From the NCBI GenBank assembly GCA_036704045.1, contig DATNQM010000052.1:1-64000 (forward strand): DNA of 64,000 bases, read 5' to 3'. Below, piece by piece: positions 26,070 through 35,438 of the stretch (positions within the stretch are counted from its first letter, which is position 1; each line of letters starts with the position of its first letter). Under the pieces are notes generated by a model. The model made no database searches and was not told the DNA's origin. It saw only the letters and a program-made list of their open reading frames with translations. The translations under genes were made by a program, and so were the position numbers. Origin of the DNA: Ancylothrix sp036704045. GTDB lineage: Bacteria > Cyanobacteriota > Cyanobacteriia > Cyanobacteriales > Oscillatoriaceae.

Positions 26070-27128
26070 ATGAAAGCGCAGGTATTTAGAGGGGTTAATC
26101 AGTTAAGTTACGAAGATGTGCCGGTGCCGGAGTTAGCATCTGATGAGGTTTTGGTGCAGGTTAGGGTTGTTGGTTTGTGCCAGTCGGATATTAAGAAGAT
26201 TATGTATCCGCTTTATGAGCCGCCGCGTATTTTTGGCCATGAAACGGCAGGAGTGATATCACAAGTTGACTCAGATGTCAAGGGGTGGCAGGTGGGTCAG
26301 CGGGTTGTAGTAATGCACCATATTCCTTGTATGCGTTGTGATTACTGCCTGAATGAAAATTTTTCGATGTGTGACACCTATAAAAATGTGACGACGACGG
26401 CGGGGTTTGCGCCTTCGGGTGGCGGTTTTGCTGAGTATGTGAAGGTGCCGGGGCATATTGTGCGGAATGGTGGGTTGATTCCGATTCCTGATGGGGTGAC
26501 GTTTGAGCAGGCGAGTTTTGTTGAGCCGACGAATTGTTGTTTAAAGGCGGTGAAAAAGGCTCAGATTGGCCCAGGGCAAACTGTGCTGGTGACTGGTGCG
26601 GGGCCGATTGGGTTAATGTTTATTATGTTGGTTAAGTATTTTGGGGCGCGTGCGATTGCGACGGATTTGTTGCCGGCGCGGATTGAGAAGGCGTTGCAGG
26701 TGGGTGCGGATGCGGCGTTTGATGCGCGGGATGCGGATTTGCCTAGTAAGATTAGGGATCTGACCGGCGGGTTGGGTGTCGATGTGAGTTTGTTGGCGGT
26801 GCCTAGTGAGAAGGCTTTTTTTCAGGCGCTTGATTGCACTCGTAAGGGTGGTAAGATTTTGTTTTTTGCTGAGTTTCCTGATGAGGTAGAGATTCCGCTT
26901 AATCCAAATGTGTTGTATCGTCGGGAGATTGATTTGATGGGGAGTTATAGTTCGTCGTTCCGGGTACAGGCTTTGTCTGCGGATATTGTGTTTAACAAGC
27001 GTATTGATGTGGATGCGTTGATTAGTGATCGTTATAATTTGAGGGATTTGGGGGCTGCGGTTGAGCGGGCGGTTAAGCCAAGTGCGGAGACTTATAAGAT
27101 TTTGATTTATCCAGAGGGAAAAGTGTAA
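26070..27128 (+). CDS. zinc-dependent medium-chain alcohol dehydrogenase
   Basis: 352 residues, NAD(P)-dependent alcohol/polyol dehydrogenase. The catalytic zinc ligands are C37 (GLCQSD) and H57-E58 (GHETAGVI). The structural zinc cysteines are C87, C90, C93 and C101 (CMRCDYCLNENFSMC). The Rossmann motif VTGAGPIGLMFIMLVKYFGA is followed by IATDLLPARIEKA; the Asp after the second strand favours NAD+. It looks closest to sorbitol/threonine dehydrogenase-like enzymes, but the substrate cannot be named. Codon use is unusual for the window: many G-ending codons (GTG, TTG, GCG, GGG), unlike the C-ending genes at 5-16 kb. AGGGGAG sits just before the ATG. Confidence 0.88.
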   Translation: MKAQVFRGVNQLSYEDVPVPELASDEVLVQVRVVGLCQSDIKKIMYPLYEPPRIFGHETAGVISQVDSDVKGWQVGQRVVVMHHIPCMRCDYCLNENFSMCDTYKNVTTTAGFAPSGGGFAEYVKVPGHIVRNGGLIPIPDGVTFEQASFVEPTNCCLKAVKKAQIGPGQTVLVTGAGPIGLMFIMLVKYFGARAIATDLLPARIEKALQVGADAAFDARDADLPSKIRDLTGGLGVDVSLLAVPSEKAFFQALDCTRKGGKILFFAEFPDEVEIPLNPNVLYRREIDLMGSYSSSFRVQALSADIVFNKRIDVDALISDRYNLRDLGAAVERAVKPSAETYKILIYPEGKV

Positions 27129-27132
27129 GATA

Positions 27133-27165
27133 CCGGTAAATTAGGTAAATTAAATGATTTACCGG
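27133..27165 (+). terminator. hairpin directly after the alcohol dehydrogenase gene
   Basis: A 9-bp perfect stem CCGGTAAAT (27133-27141) / ATTTACCGG (27157-27165) beginning five bases after the stop codon. The following sequence has only a loose T stretch (GTTTTATC), so termination is likely but not textbook. Confidence 0.5.
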
Positions 27166-27186
27166 AATTGATACGTTTTATCTGGA

Positions 27187-27263
27187 ACCTGTGGGCTACA
27201 GGTGCGTCTCGGACTATGTAAAATTACCAAACTGCACCTTTACATGGAAACCTATAGTCTGAG
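27187..27263 (+). other. possible structured RNA leader before the polysaccharide cluster
   Basis: Several complementary arms are packed into 77 bases: ACCTGT (27187-27192) / ACAGGT (27198-27203); GGTGC (27201-27205) / GCACC (27234-27238); GTAAA (27218-27222) / TTTAC (27239-27243); and GGACTAT (27211-27217) with ATAGTC (27254-27259). The pairs are mutually compatible only in part, which is the pattern of a switching leader or a small structured RNA. It does not match a riboswitch consensus I know. The first cluster gene starts 194 bases later. Confidence 0.35.
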
Positions 27264-27456
27264 AGTTTATTTTACAAAACCATGCGGAGGTGAAAAATTA
27301 AAAATTATTGATTACATTTGCCCTTTTGAAGTAGCTATATAAAGCCGTTCCCGTAAATTTGAATGGAAATTAATAGCCCTTAGTTATATTGAAAAGTGTA
27401 AATGAGAAAATATAAAAATTATTTAAATACTAAAACCGTTTAAGTTTGGGAGTGTA

Positions 27457-28875
27457 ATGAAGAATCACATTAAAGTAAAGAATCAGATAAAGACAAAATT
27501 TAGGGAATTTATTACGAATTTAATCGAAAAAAACGGAGCATTAAAAAGTCGAGGGGAAAAAAGAATCTGGCGGGCTGGACTAACAGGATTTAGCACCTTA
27601 CTGGTAAATGGAATTAAACTCATAGCTGGATTAGTTTCAATTCCACTAACAGCCCAGTATTTAGGAACGGAGAGATTTGGGCTATGGTTAACGCTTAGTA
27701 CGTTTTTGACTTGGGTCGGTATTGCTGACTTGGGTTTGTCTAACATTCTTGTGAATGCGGTTGCGGCTGCTGATGGTCAAGAAAATCACCAAAAGGCAAA
27801 GGAAGCTGTGTCTAGTGCATTCTGGCTGATGGTAGGTGTAGCCCTAATAGTGATGACCATATTTTTAAATGTTCATCCTTTAGTTGAGTGGGAACGGGTA
27901 TTTAATGTTACTTCATTGCAAGCTAAAGCGGATGCAAAAGACGCTAGTCTTGTAATAATGATTTTTTTTATACTTCGCTTACCACTCTCCATTCCAAGTC
28001 GAATTTATGCAGCCTATCAGGAAGGTTATCTGTACGAAATATGGAATGGCTTAATTAGTTTGATATCAGTGATATTTTTATACTTTTTTATTGAGTTAAG
28101 GGTTGATTTACCATTTTTATTGGTTGGGTTCTTTGGACCCCAAATATTAGGAGATACTATAGTCGGCATTTACCTGTTTGGATTTCGGCGAAAAGAATTA
28201 AGGCCAAAGCTTAAAAATTTTAGTGTTCAGACATCAAAATGGTTGCTGGCAAATGGAGGCAAGCTTTGGATTGCCCAAATTTCATCTATTCTAATATTCC
28301 AGACTGATTTTATTATTATTTCTCAGTTATTTGGGGCTTTTGCCGTTGCGAGTTATGGAGTAATTTGGAAGCTATACAATATTATTCTATTTCCCCTATC
28401 AGCTTTTTTGAATGGTTTGTGGCCTGCCTACAGTGAGGCTTTTTCAGGAGGTGACATTCCCTGGATTATTAAGACGTTTAGAAAAAGTGTTTTTATAAGT
28501 TTTTCTTGGGCTTTGTTTGCTGGAATAATACTTTTAATAGCTTCACCGCAGATTATTAAAATTTGGGTGGGAAATGATGCAATTCCTGGAACAAGCTTAT
28601 TATTAGCTATGCTATTCAATACTGTATTAATAGCTGTTGCTCAATGTATTGCTATGTTGATAAATGGTCTGGGTGAACTAAACGTGCAAGCGATTGTCAG
28701 TCCTCTTTCGGCAATTAGCAACCTTTCTTTATCAGTGTTACTAGGAAATTTTATTGGTATTTCTGGAGTGGCATGGGCAACAGGAATTTGCACCCTAACA
28801 TTTTCTTTAGGGATAGTAGGCGTATCTGCGTTAAATAAGCTTAAATATTTAGGTAGAATACATAATTATAACTAA
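27457..28875 (+). CDS. polysaccharide flippase (Wzx/MATE-type)
   Basis: 472 residues with about 12-14 membrane helices, of the oligosaccharide flippase class that moves undecaprenyl-PP-linked repeat units across the plasma membrane. After a basic cytoplasmic N-terminus (1-45) comes LTGFSTLLVNGIKLIAGLVSIPLTAQYLGTERFGLW (residues 46 on), the standard first helix region with its conserved YLGTERFGLW-type turn. The later GVIWKLYNIILFPLSAFLNGLWPAY is also typical. GGGAG precedes the ATG. It is the first gene of the polysaccharide cluster; its AT-rich composition matches the following genes. The exact substrate is unknown. Confidence 0.85.
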   Translation: MKNHIKVKNQIKTKFREFITNLIEKNGALKSRGEKRIWRAGLTGFSTLLVNGIKLIAGLVSIPLTAQYLGTERFGLWLTLSTFLTWVGIADLGLSNILVNAVAAADGQENHQKAKEAVSSAFWLMVGVALIVMTIFLNVHPLVEWERVFNVTSLQAKADAKDASLVIMIFFILRLPLSIPSRIYAAYQEGYLYEIWNGLISLISVIFLYFFIELRVDLPFLLVGFFGPQILGDTIVGIYLFGFRRKELRPKLKNFSVQTSKWLLANGGKLWIAQISSILIFQTDFIIISQLFGAFAVASYGVIWKLYNIILFPLSAFLNGLWPAYSEAFSGGDIPWIIKTFRKSVFISFSWALFAGIILLIASPQIIKIWVGNDAIPGTSLLLAMLFNTVLIAVAQCIAMLINGLGELNVQAIVSPLSAISNLSLSVLLGNFIGISGVAWATGICTLTFSLGIVGVSALNKLKYLGRIHNYN

Positions 28876-28894
28876 GAGATGTAAGAGAAAAAAT

Positions 28895-29686
28895 ATGATT
28901 GATAAATGTCCTGTTTGTGGTAACGAAAGAGAAAGTTATTTTAGGGCTACTATTTTAAAAAAACACAACATAAATTATTTGTTTTGTAACAATTGTGGCC
29001 TCCTTCAGACAGAAAATCCCTATTGGTTAGAAGAGGCTTATAGTAGTGCAATCGCCAATGTAGATACCGGCTTAGTTTCTCGCAATTTAGATATTTCTAA
29101 AAAACTAGCTTGCGTTCTTTTTTTCTTATTCGATAAAAATGGAAAGTATTTAGATGTGGGAGGTGGGTATGGGATGCTGACCAGGCTTATGAGAGATATT
29201 GGTTTTGACTTTTACTGGTCTGACTTGTATTGTGAAAACCTTTTATCAAAAGGTTTTGAGGCATTCAACACCACTAAACCTTTTTCAGCCATAACTGCGT
29301 TTGAATTATTAGAACATATTTACGATCCAGTTGAATACATAAAACAATCCCTCACCGAAGCTGAAACTTCAACAATTATATTTTCAACAGAGTTATTTGA
29401 AGGAAGTCCGCCATCGCCTTCTTCCTGGTGGTACTATACTTTATCCACAGGACAGCACATTTCTTTTTACCAAAGGAAAACACTAGAATATTTAGCCCAA
29501 AAACTATCCCTATCATTGCTCTCAAATAATAAAAATTTCCACGTTTTGACTAATAGGAAAGTAGATTCCAGATTTTTTGCTATATTAAATAATCATCGAG
29601 TTTTAAGATTACTCTATAGATATGTAATAACTAATATGAAATCTAAGACATTTTCAGATTATAATCAATTACAGAATTTTTTCTAA
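28895..29686 (+). CDS. class I SAM-dependent methyltransferase with N-terminal zinc ribbon
   Basis: 263 residues. The first 45 residues form a zinc-ribbon (CPVCGNERES, then FCNNCGLLQTENPYW), as seen in many sugar or small-molecule methyltransferases. SAM motif I is YLDVGGGYGMLTRLM (about 88-102), followed by an acidic D in WSDLYC. SAITAFELLEHIYDP is the motif-III region with the conserved E-H-I/P pattern. It most likely methylates a sugar of the repeat unit, but this is inferred from the cluster. It follows the flippase by 19 bases and is AT-rich like it. Confidence 0.75.
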   Translation: MIDKCPVCGNERESYFRATILKKHNINYLFCNNCGLLQTENPYWLEEAYSSAIANVDTGLVSRNLDISKKLACVLFFLFDKNGKYLDVGGGYGMLTRLMRDIGFDFYWSDLYCENLLSKGFEAFNTTKPFSAITAFELLEHIYDPVEYIKQSLTEAETSTIIFSTELFEGSPPSPSSWWYYTLSTGQHISFYQRKTLEYLAQKLSLSLLSNNKNFHVLTNRKVDSRFFAILNNHRVLRLLYRYVITNMKSKTFSDYNQLQNFF

Positions 29687-29930
29687 TCAAGGAAAAAAGG
29701 TTCCTTTAAAAAGTGAAAATGCCTAATAATTGATTATAAATTTTTTACAAAGAGTGATTTGTACGAGACATATAATTTCCCTGGTCAAAAATGAAAATAA
29801 TTGCAGGCTTTATAGAAAAATCAGAGCAATTTATCAATGAATTACGGCAGGACTAGAAGTTTATTAAACAGTGTAAAATTGTTAGTAATTTTTGTATTTT
29901 TCACAAAAAAAATTAGTAGGAGGTAAGCGA

Positions 29931-31043
29931 GTGAAAATTTTTTATGACTATCAAATTTTTTACTCTCAAGAGTATGGAGGCATTTCTCGTTATTTTTGTG
30001 AGTTAGCTTCTAGGCTTGCTACATTCGATGATATGGATGTCAAAATAGTGGCCGGGGTTTACATCAATAAATATTTAATGGATTGTCCGTTAAATTTAGT
30101 GGCTGGATACTATATTCCATCTATTGCGAAAACCTGGACAATGAGACTTTTTTTTAACGAACTATTCTCTAGTTATTGGAATATGATAAAGTCTCCAGAT
30201 ATCGTCCATGAAACTTATTACTTATTAGAAAAAAAAGGAAGTACCCCAAATAAAGCCGCTAAAAAAGTGATTACAATTTACGATATGGTCTATGAGAAAT
30301 TTGGTGATTTGTTGCCTAAGTCAAATCTAATTTCGTTGAGAAAAAAGCAAGCTATAAGAGAGGCAGATCACATTATTTGTATTTCAGAAAATACAAAACA
30401 AGACTTGCTTGAATATTTTGATATTGAACATAAAAAAGTGTCGGTTGTATATCTTGGAAATTCTTTAGATGTTAAGAACTCCAAGCAAAATGATTTGTTT
30501 ATTTTTTCCAAAAATTCTTATATTCTCTATGTTGGCCAACGCAGCAGTTATAAGAATTTTGATATGCTTTTAAAGGTATATGCAACCTATCCCAATTTCA
30601 AAAAAGATTTTCGATTAGTATGTTTTGGAGGAGGTTCATTTTCTAATGAGGAACAAGCTTTAATAAACTCTTTCGGATTATCGGAGAAACAAGTTATCCA
30701 AGTGTCAGGAGATGATACTATTTTAGTTAATCTCTACAGCAATGCAGCTGCTTTTGTCTATCCATCTCTGTATGAAGGTTTTGGAATTCCTTTACTAGAA
30801 GCAATGGCTTGTGATTGTCCCGTAGTTTGTAGCAACACAAGTTCCATGCCTGAAGTAGCTGGTTCTGCCGCAGAATATTTCGATCCTTACGACCAAGAGA
30901 GTATAGCTCATAGTTTAGAAAATGTATTATTTTCTTCAGAAAAAGCCCAACTTTTAATCAAGCAAGGTCAAGAAAGAGTAAAAGATTTTTCATGGGATAA
31001 ATGTGCGGAGGAGACGCGATCCATTTATCTATCATTGATGTAG
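29931..31043 (+). CDS. glycosyltransferase family 4 protein
   Basis: 370 residues from a GTG at 29931, chosen because AGGAGG lies six bases upstream and MKIFYDYQIFYSQEYGGISRYF is a typical start for this subgroup; a TTG at 29892 is rejected. GT-B fold: an N-terminal acceptor domain with the glycine-rich SQEYGGISRY loop, and a C-terminal donor domain with YILYVGQRSSYKNFDMLL and the E-x7-E motif in EGFGIPLLEAM. The retaining mechanism and NDP-sugar donor are family knowledge; the donor sugar is unknown. A 244-base AT-rich gap precedes it. Confidence 0.85.
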   Translation: MKIFYDYQIFYSQEYGGISRYFCELASRLATFDDMDVKIVAGVYINKYLMDCPLNLVAGYYIPSIAKTWTMRLFFNELFSSYWNMIKSPDIVHETYYLLEKKGSTPNKAAKKVITIYDMVYEKFGDLLPKSNLISLRKKQAIREADHIICISENTKQDLLEYFDIEHKKVSVVYLGNSLDVKNSKQNDLFIFSKNSYILYVGQRSSYKNFDMLLKVYATYPNFKKDFRLVCFGGGSFSNEEQALINSFGLSEKQVIQVSGDDTILVNLYSNAAAFVYPSLYEGFGIPLLEAMACDCPVVCSNTSSMPEVAGSAAEYFDPYDQESIAHSLENVLFSSEKAQLLIKQGQERVKDFSWDKCAEETRSIYLSLM

Positions 31044-31497
31044 AATTGTGCAGAAACTAACTTTTTTCATTTTTCACATATCGCCCCTGGGTTATGTGTA
31101 ACCCGATTAAAGTCAACCCTTAGTTCAACTTTTTAAAAGCTTATCTCAGCAAAAGGAACAATCCCAGCTAATGTTGCGTCCGAACTACAGCCTCATCTGC
31201 TAATATCTGAAATTGCATACCAAGGAAGCGACATGAAAAAATTGTTTTTTTGCAAACAAAAGGAATCGACATGAAAAAAATGTTTTCTTGCACTGAAAAA
31301 GCAGCACACTAAAAAATTGTTAATTGTTTATATTTTTTTATTTGTGCTAAGCTTACTGAGAATAATATAGTTTTTTTAATGGACGGGAAAGGAAATGTAA
31401 AAAAACTTCAATAAAATTTTTGCGTATGAGATTTTATCTGGCTTATTAAAAAACTGTAAACTTCAAGTAATAATCAATAAAATTAGGGTCTATTGGT
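31044..31497. other. 454-base intergenic stretch inside the polysaccharide cluster
   Basis: No gene. Very AT-rich. It contains a 38-base unit repeated in tandem with several mismatches (31223-31260 and 31261-31298; core GACATGAAAAAA). It could carry an internal promoter for the polymerase gene. Confidence 0.45.
31223..31298 (+). repeat. two imperfect 38-base tandem repeats
   Basis: Units 31223-31260 and 31261-31298 both start AGGAANCGACATGAAAAAA and continue with T-rich then TTGCA sequence. About 75-80 per cent identical by eye. Not coding. Confidence 0.6.
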
Positions 31498-32934
31498 ATG
31501 AGCCTTAATGTTTTAATACCTAGTTGTCTGCTTATAGGGTTAATTATTTTTTCTATTAAAAAATGGGCATTCAAAGGAGAAATATTTCATCCAGCCTTGA
31601 TATATACTTTAGTCAATGCAGGGATGTTCGTTATCTTTGCTTTCGGGCCATATATTTACACTTCATCCATTAGCCCTATCTACTATTATGTTTATGCTTT
31701 TAGTATAATTGCTTTTGTCACAGGAATAGTATGGGGAGAATTGAGTAAATCTAAAACTTTTCATACCGATATAAAATTAAATGCTAAACAATTATCTTTT
31801 TTGTATTTATTTGTATTAAGCCTGCGAATATTTGAATTAGTGAGGATAGGGATTTCTAGTAATTTCAGCTTGGAGGATGCAGCTGCCAATCGTCTATATC
31901 AGGGAGCACTTGCAGCCGAATCAACCGAGGCCCCAAATGTGGCTGCATTATTGCTTTCAACATTTGATTTTAGTGCGACACAAATAGCTACAACAATTTT
32001 TGTCGCTTTTGCTTACCAGCGGAAAAAATATGTAGAAATGGCTATAGTATTTATTGTTTTTACATTATTAGCTTTATTCCAAAATTCTCGAACTCTTTTA
32101 TTTTATAACTTTTTTATGTTATTAATTCCCATTTATACTCTCATCAAAGACAAAACAAGTTTGGCAAATTTATTTAAAGAAGTTTTTATAAAAAATAGTA
32201 AAAAAATATTTATAGGATTAATGATTTTTACTGTAGTAATTTTGGTCTTAACAAACACTCGCAGCGGTGTTTTAGAAGAATCTCTCCAAAAGAACCAAAG
32301 TGAACAACAAAGAAATGAATTATTTGAAAAAATTTACTCAGCTAAAAAAAAGGATTGGTTTGCTTTAGCGTTAGATTCTTCTGATTTGTCGCCGTCGGTA
32401 GTAAATCCTCTCATAGAACTTTCCCTCTACTCAGGGGGAACAGTAGCAAGTGGAGGTGTTACAAGTAGAATAGCTACAGATACAGGATTAAACACTTGGG
32501 GGCTGAGGAACTATTTTGTTTTTCATCGAATTTTAGCTCAGTTAAGATTAGATGGCGGTTTTTCAGAAGCCATGAGGGATCATTATTATGAAATAAGAGA
32601 CAGGGCAATACTAGAGATTCCGGCTATATTAACCGGTTGGCTTGGCGAACCTGGAAACTGGATTATGGATTTTGGTTATTTAGGAGCACCAATCGCCTCA
32701 GCAATAACCGGCTGGATAATAGGATGGATGTATGGTCGGCTTTTTCAAGCTGGGCCTGTTCTTTATGGTTGTGCAACTTGTGTTTTTGCCTTTGCTATGT
32801 TACTAAGTCCTTCAATTAGTTTTTTTGGGACTTTTTTCTCTAATTCTTTTAGCTTTTTCTTTTTCTTGTGGTACTTGTCAAATAAACGTTTCCGCAAAAA
32901 ACTAAAATATGATAGTAGAATTTCAAGCAGATAA
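31498..32934 (+). CDS. oligosaccharide repeat-unit polymerase (Wzy-like)
   Basis: 478 residues, about 10-12 membrane helices with a large periplasmic loop at about 255-370 containing LTNTRSGVLEES, ASGGVTSRIATDTGLNTWG and LRNYFVFHRILAQLRL. Hydrophobicity and layout fit the O-antigen/exopolysaccharide polymerase class, which has little sequence conservation. An Arg-rich periplasmic loop is usual for Wzy. The position between a glycosyltransferase and further transferases of the cluster supports the call. LEIPAILTGWLGEPGNWIMD near 368-388 is a conserved-looking segment of unknown role. The cluster's repeat unit is unknown. Confidence 0.75.
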   Translation: MSLNVLIPSCLLIGLIIFSIKKWAFKGEIFHPALIYTLVNAGMFVIFAFGPYIYTSSISPIYYYVYAFSIIAFVTGIVWGELSKSKTFHTDIKLNAKQLSFLYLFVLSLRIFELVRIGISSNFSLEDAAANRLYQGALAAESTEAPNVAALLLSTFDFSATQIATTIFVAFAYQRKKYVEMAIVFIVFTLLALFQNSRTLLFYNFFMLLIPIYTLIKDKTSLANLFKEVFIKNSKKIFIGLMIFTVVILVLTNTRSGVLEESLQKNQSEQQRNELFEKIYSAKKKDWFALALDSSDLSPSVVNPLIELSLYSGGTVASGGVTSRIATDTGLNTWGLRNYFVFHRILAQLRLDGGFSEAMRDHYYEIRDRAILEIPAILTGWLGEPGNWIMDFGYLGAPIASAITGWIIGWMYGRLFQAGPVLYGCATCVFAFAMLLSPSISFFGTFFSNSFSFFFFLWYLSNKRFRKKLKYDSRISSR

Positions 32935-32958
32935 AAAACAAATCTCCAGAGGCTTACA

Positions 32959-33687
32959 ATGAGCAATCAAGAACCCATGGAAAAACCCATTGTTACGATA
33001 ATTACTGTGGTAAAAAATGGGGAAAAACATTTAGAGTCAACTATTCAATCAGTAATTAACCAGTCTTATGACAAAATAGAATATATTATTATAGATGGCG
33101 GCTCTACAGACGGAACTTTAGACATTATTCGCAAGTATGAAAACTTTATCAGCTATTGGATTAGCGAACCAGATAGAGGTTTGTATGATGCGATGAATAA
33201 AGGATGGAGATTGGCGAGTGAAAATAGCTATATCCTATTTTTAGGAGCCGGCGACAAAATTATCCAATTACCCGATTTTTCCAAAAACAATGAACCAACC
33301 CTTGCTATCTGGGGTCGAGTGATGATAGAAGACTCAAAAATTTATAACTCAGCCGCCGATTTTAGACTAAAATTAGGAAATACATTACATCACCAAGCCT
33401 TACTAATTTCTAAATCTTTATCAATCCAACCTCCTTTTAATACCCGCTATAAAGTTTATGCTGATTATGATTTTAATTGTCGTCTTTTAAACCAAGGAGT
33501 TAAATTTCAATTTTCTGAAGATTTTATCTCTTATGCCTCACCTGCCGGAGTGAGTGGAAAACTTTCCTTAAAAGAATCCCTACAAGTGGTTAAAATAAAT
33601 TTTGGATTTGTCTGGACATTCTTATCAATATTGTACCATCTTTATCAAGGATTCAAGTATGGTTTTCACCGACTTTCATTTAAGTAA
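32959..33687 (+). CDS. glycosyltransferase family 2 protein
   Basis: 242 residues, GT-A fold. N-terminal IVTIITVVKNGEKHLESTIQSV (residues 11-32) is the nucleotide-binding strand and helix; IIIDGGSTDGTLDII carries the first conserved Asp. EPDRGLYDAMNKGWRLA is the signature of the WcaA/colanic-acid type subgroup. The usual DxD region appears as FLGAGDKI. No membrane helix, so it acts at the cytoplasmic face. Spacing of 24 and 26 bases to its neighbours indicates one operon. Donor unknown. Confidence 0.82.
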   Translation: MSNQEPMEKPIVTIITVVKNGEKHLESTIQSVINQSYDKIEYIIIDGGSTDGTLDIIRKYENFISYWISEPDRGLYDAMNKGWRLASENSYILFLGAGDKIIQLPDFSKNNEPTLAIWGRVMIEDSKIYNSAADFRLKLGNTLHHQALLISKSLSIQPPFNTRYKVYADYDFNCRLLNQGVKFQFSEDFISYASPAGVSGKLSLKESLQVVKINFGFVWTFLSILYHLYQGFKYGFHRLSFK

Positions 33688-33713
33688 ACATTAACTTAGG
33701 AGCCATTTTCAAC

Positions 33714-34658
33714 ATGAGTCCTCGCGTTTCTGTAATTGTTCTAAATTGGAATGGAAAAGCTTTCCTAGGTGAATGCTTAGAGTCGCTAGCTAAACAAACC
33801 TATCAAAATTTTGAAACCGTTGTTGTAGATAATGGTTCCACCGACGACTCACAAGACTATGTACGCTCCCACTTTCCTAACGTTCGCTTAATTGAGTTGC
33901 CCGAAAATTTGGGATTTTGTGGCGGTAATAATCAAGGATATAAGTATGTTGAGAGTGAATACATAGCATTACTCAATAATGATACAATTTGCGTACCTGA
34001 ATGGTTAGAATCACTCTGTAATGCTTTAGAAAATTACCCCGAAGCTGGTTTTGCAGCCTCAAAATTAGTTTACTATGACAAACCTGAGATAATTGATTCG
34101 GCAGGTGACACTTTTAGCACCTATGGGATCGGTCGCAAAAGAGGCCATCAATGCCAAGATGGAGACCAATATAACCAAGAAAAATTTATCTTTGGTGCTT
34201 GTGGAGGAGCGGTACTCTATCGGAAAACAATGCTTGAAGAAATTGGGTTTTTAGACGATGACTTTTTCTTAATTTACGAAGATATAGACCTGAGTTTTAG
34301 AGCGCAACTCGCTGGATGGAAATGTGTTTATGTGCCACAGGCCAAAGTCTTACATCGCGTTTCTGCCTCCTTATCAAAAACTCCCAACAAACAAATTTAC
34401 TTTTCCAAAAGAAACAGCCTATGGGTACTAATAAAAAATATGCCCACACCACTTTTATTAAAATTTAGTATTTTCATACTAGCTTACCACCTGGCATCCG
34501 ATCTGAAGTGGATGGCCAAGGGCTATACATCATCAATTTTTCAAGGGCATCTTGATGTATTGCGGACTTGGCAGCAAGTGATGAAGAAAAGAAAAACCAT
34601 TCAATCAATGAGAAAAGTTTCCATAAGCGAACTAGAAAAAATTATAACCACCACCTAA
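33714..34658 (+). CDS. glycosyltransferase family 2 protein (rhamnosyltransferase-like)
   Basis: 314 residues. SVIVLNWNGKAFLGECLESL and VVDNGSTDDSQDYV start a GT-A fold; NLGFCGGNNQGYKY and LLNNDTICVPEWL complete the nucleotide site, with D-x-D in NNDT form. FGACGGAVLYRKTMLEEIG and DDFFLIYEDIDLSFRAQLAGW are typical of the RfbN/WsaE-like group that often transfers deoxyhexoses. A hydrophobic C-terminal segment (about 250-272) may bind the membrane. Part of the tightly spaced run from 32959 to 36665. Confidence 0.84.
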   Translation: MSPRVSVIVLNWNGKAFLGECLESLAKQTYQNFETVVVDNGSTDDSQDYVRSHFPNVRLIELPENLGFCGGNNQGYKYVESEYIALLNNDTICVPEWLESLCNALENYPEAGFAASKLVYYDKPEIIDSAGDTFSTYGIGRKRGHQCQDGDQYNQEKFIFGACGGAVLYRKTMLEEIGFLDDDFFLIYEDIDLSFRAQLAGWKCVYVPQAKVLHRVSASLSKTPNKQIYFSKRNSLWVLIKNMPTPLLLKFSIFILAYHLASDLKWMAKGYTSSIFQGHLDVLRTWQQVMKKRKTIQSMRKVSISELEKIITTT

Positions 34659-34688
34659 AAAACTATAGCGAAATTACTTTGATTAACT

Positions 34689-35408
34689 ATGAAAATTTCC
34701 GTTTGTATGGCTGCCTATAACGGTTCTGCGTACATTAAAAATCAACTCTCATCTATTTTAAAACAGTTATCAGATGAAGATGAAATTATTATTGTTGATG
34801 ACGCTTCAACCGATCAAACAGTTGAGATTATTCAACAATGGGGAGATCCGCGAATACTTTTAATAAAAAATGATAGGAACAAAGGAGTCTTACAAACCTT
34901 TGAGAGATCATTGCGTCACGCCAAAGGAGAAATAATATTTCTGAGCGATCAAGATGATATTTGGTTGGATAATAAAGTCCAGGAAATAATCAGCATTTTT
35001 CAATCAGATAAAGATGCAACTTTAGTTTTAAGTGATGCAGAAGTTATTAATGGAGATAATGAAATAATAGCTAAATCTTATTACGAGCTAAGAGGAACCT
35101 TTGTCAAAGGAGCAATACCCAACATAATCAAAAATAAATACTTGGGCTGCTGCCTAGCATTTAGGCGAGAAATGCTAGATTATTTCTTGCCCCTTCCTAA
35201 AGATATTGCAATGCACGATATGTGGATGGGTATATTAAATGATATTTATGGAAAAAGCATTTATATAGAAAAACCATTAATGCAATATCGGCTCCACAAT
35301 AGCAATGCTAGTCGAGGCCCAACAAACTACGCAAGTTTACAACAAATGATAAAATGGCGCTTAATGCTAAGTAAAAATTTAGTGAAGCGTTTATGGGAGC
35401 TACATTAA
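34689..35408 (+). CDS. glycosyltransferase family 2 protein
   Basis: 239 residues. MKISVCMAAYNGSAYIKNQL and IIIVDDASTDQTVEII are the nucleotide-binding elements; FLSDQDDIWLDNKV holds the D-x-D metal site. LMQYRLHNSNAS near the C-terminus is a common ending for this subgroup. Short form without extra domains. The sugar cannot be named. Genes before and after lie 30 bases away. Confidence 0.84.
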   Translation: MKISVCMAAYNGSAYIKNQLSSILKQLSDEDEIIIVDDASTDQTVEIIQQWGDPRILLIKNDRNKGVLQTFERSLRHAKGEIIFLSDQDDIWLDNKVQEIISIFQSDKDATLVLSDAEVINGDNEIIAKSYYELRGTFVKGAIPNIIKNKYLGCCLAFRREMLDYFLPLPKDIAMHDMWMGILNDIYGKSIYIEKPLMQYRLHNSNASRGPTNYASLQQMIKWRLMLSKNLVKRLWELH

Positions 35409-35438
35409 AAAATCATCCAAATAAGTGAATTTATAAAA

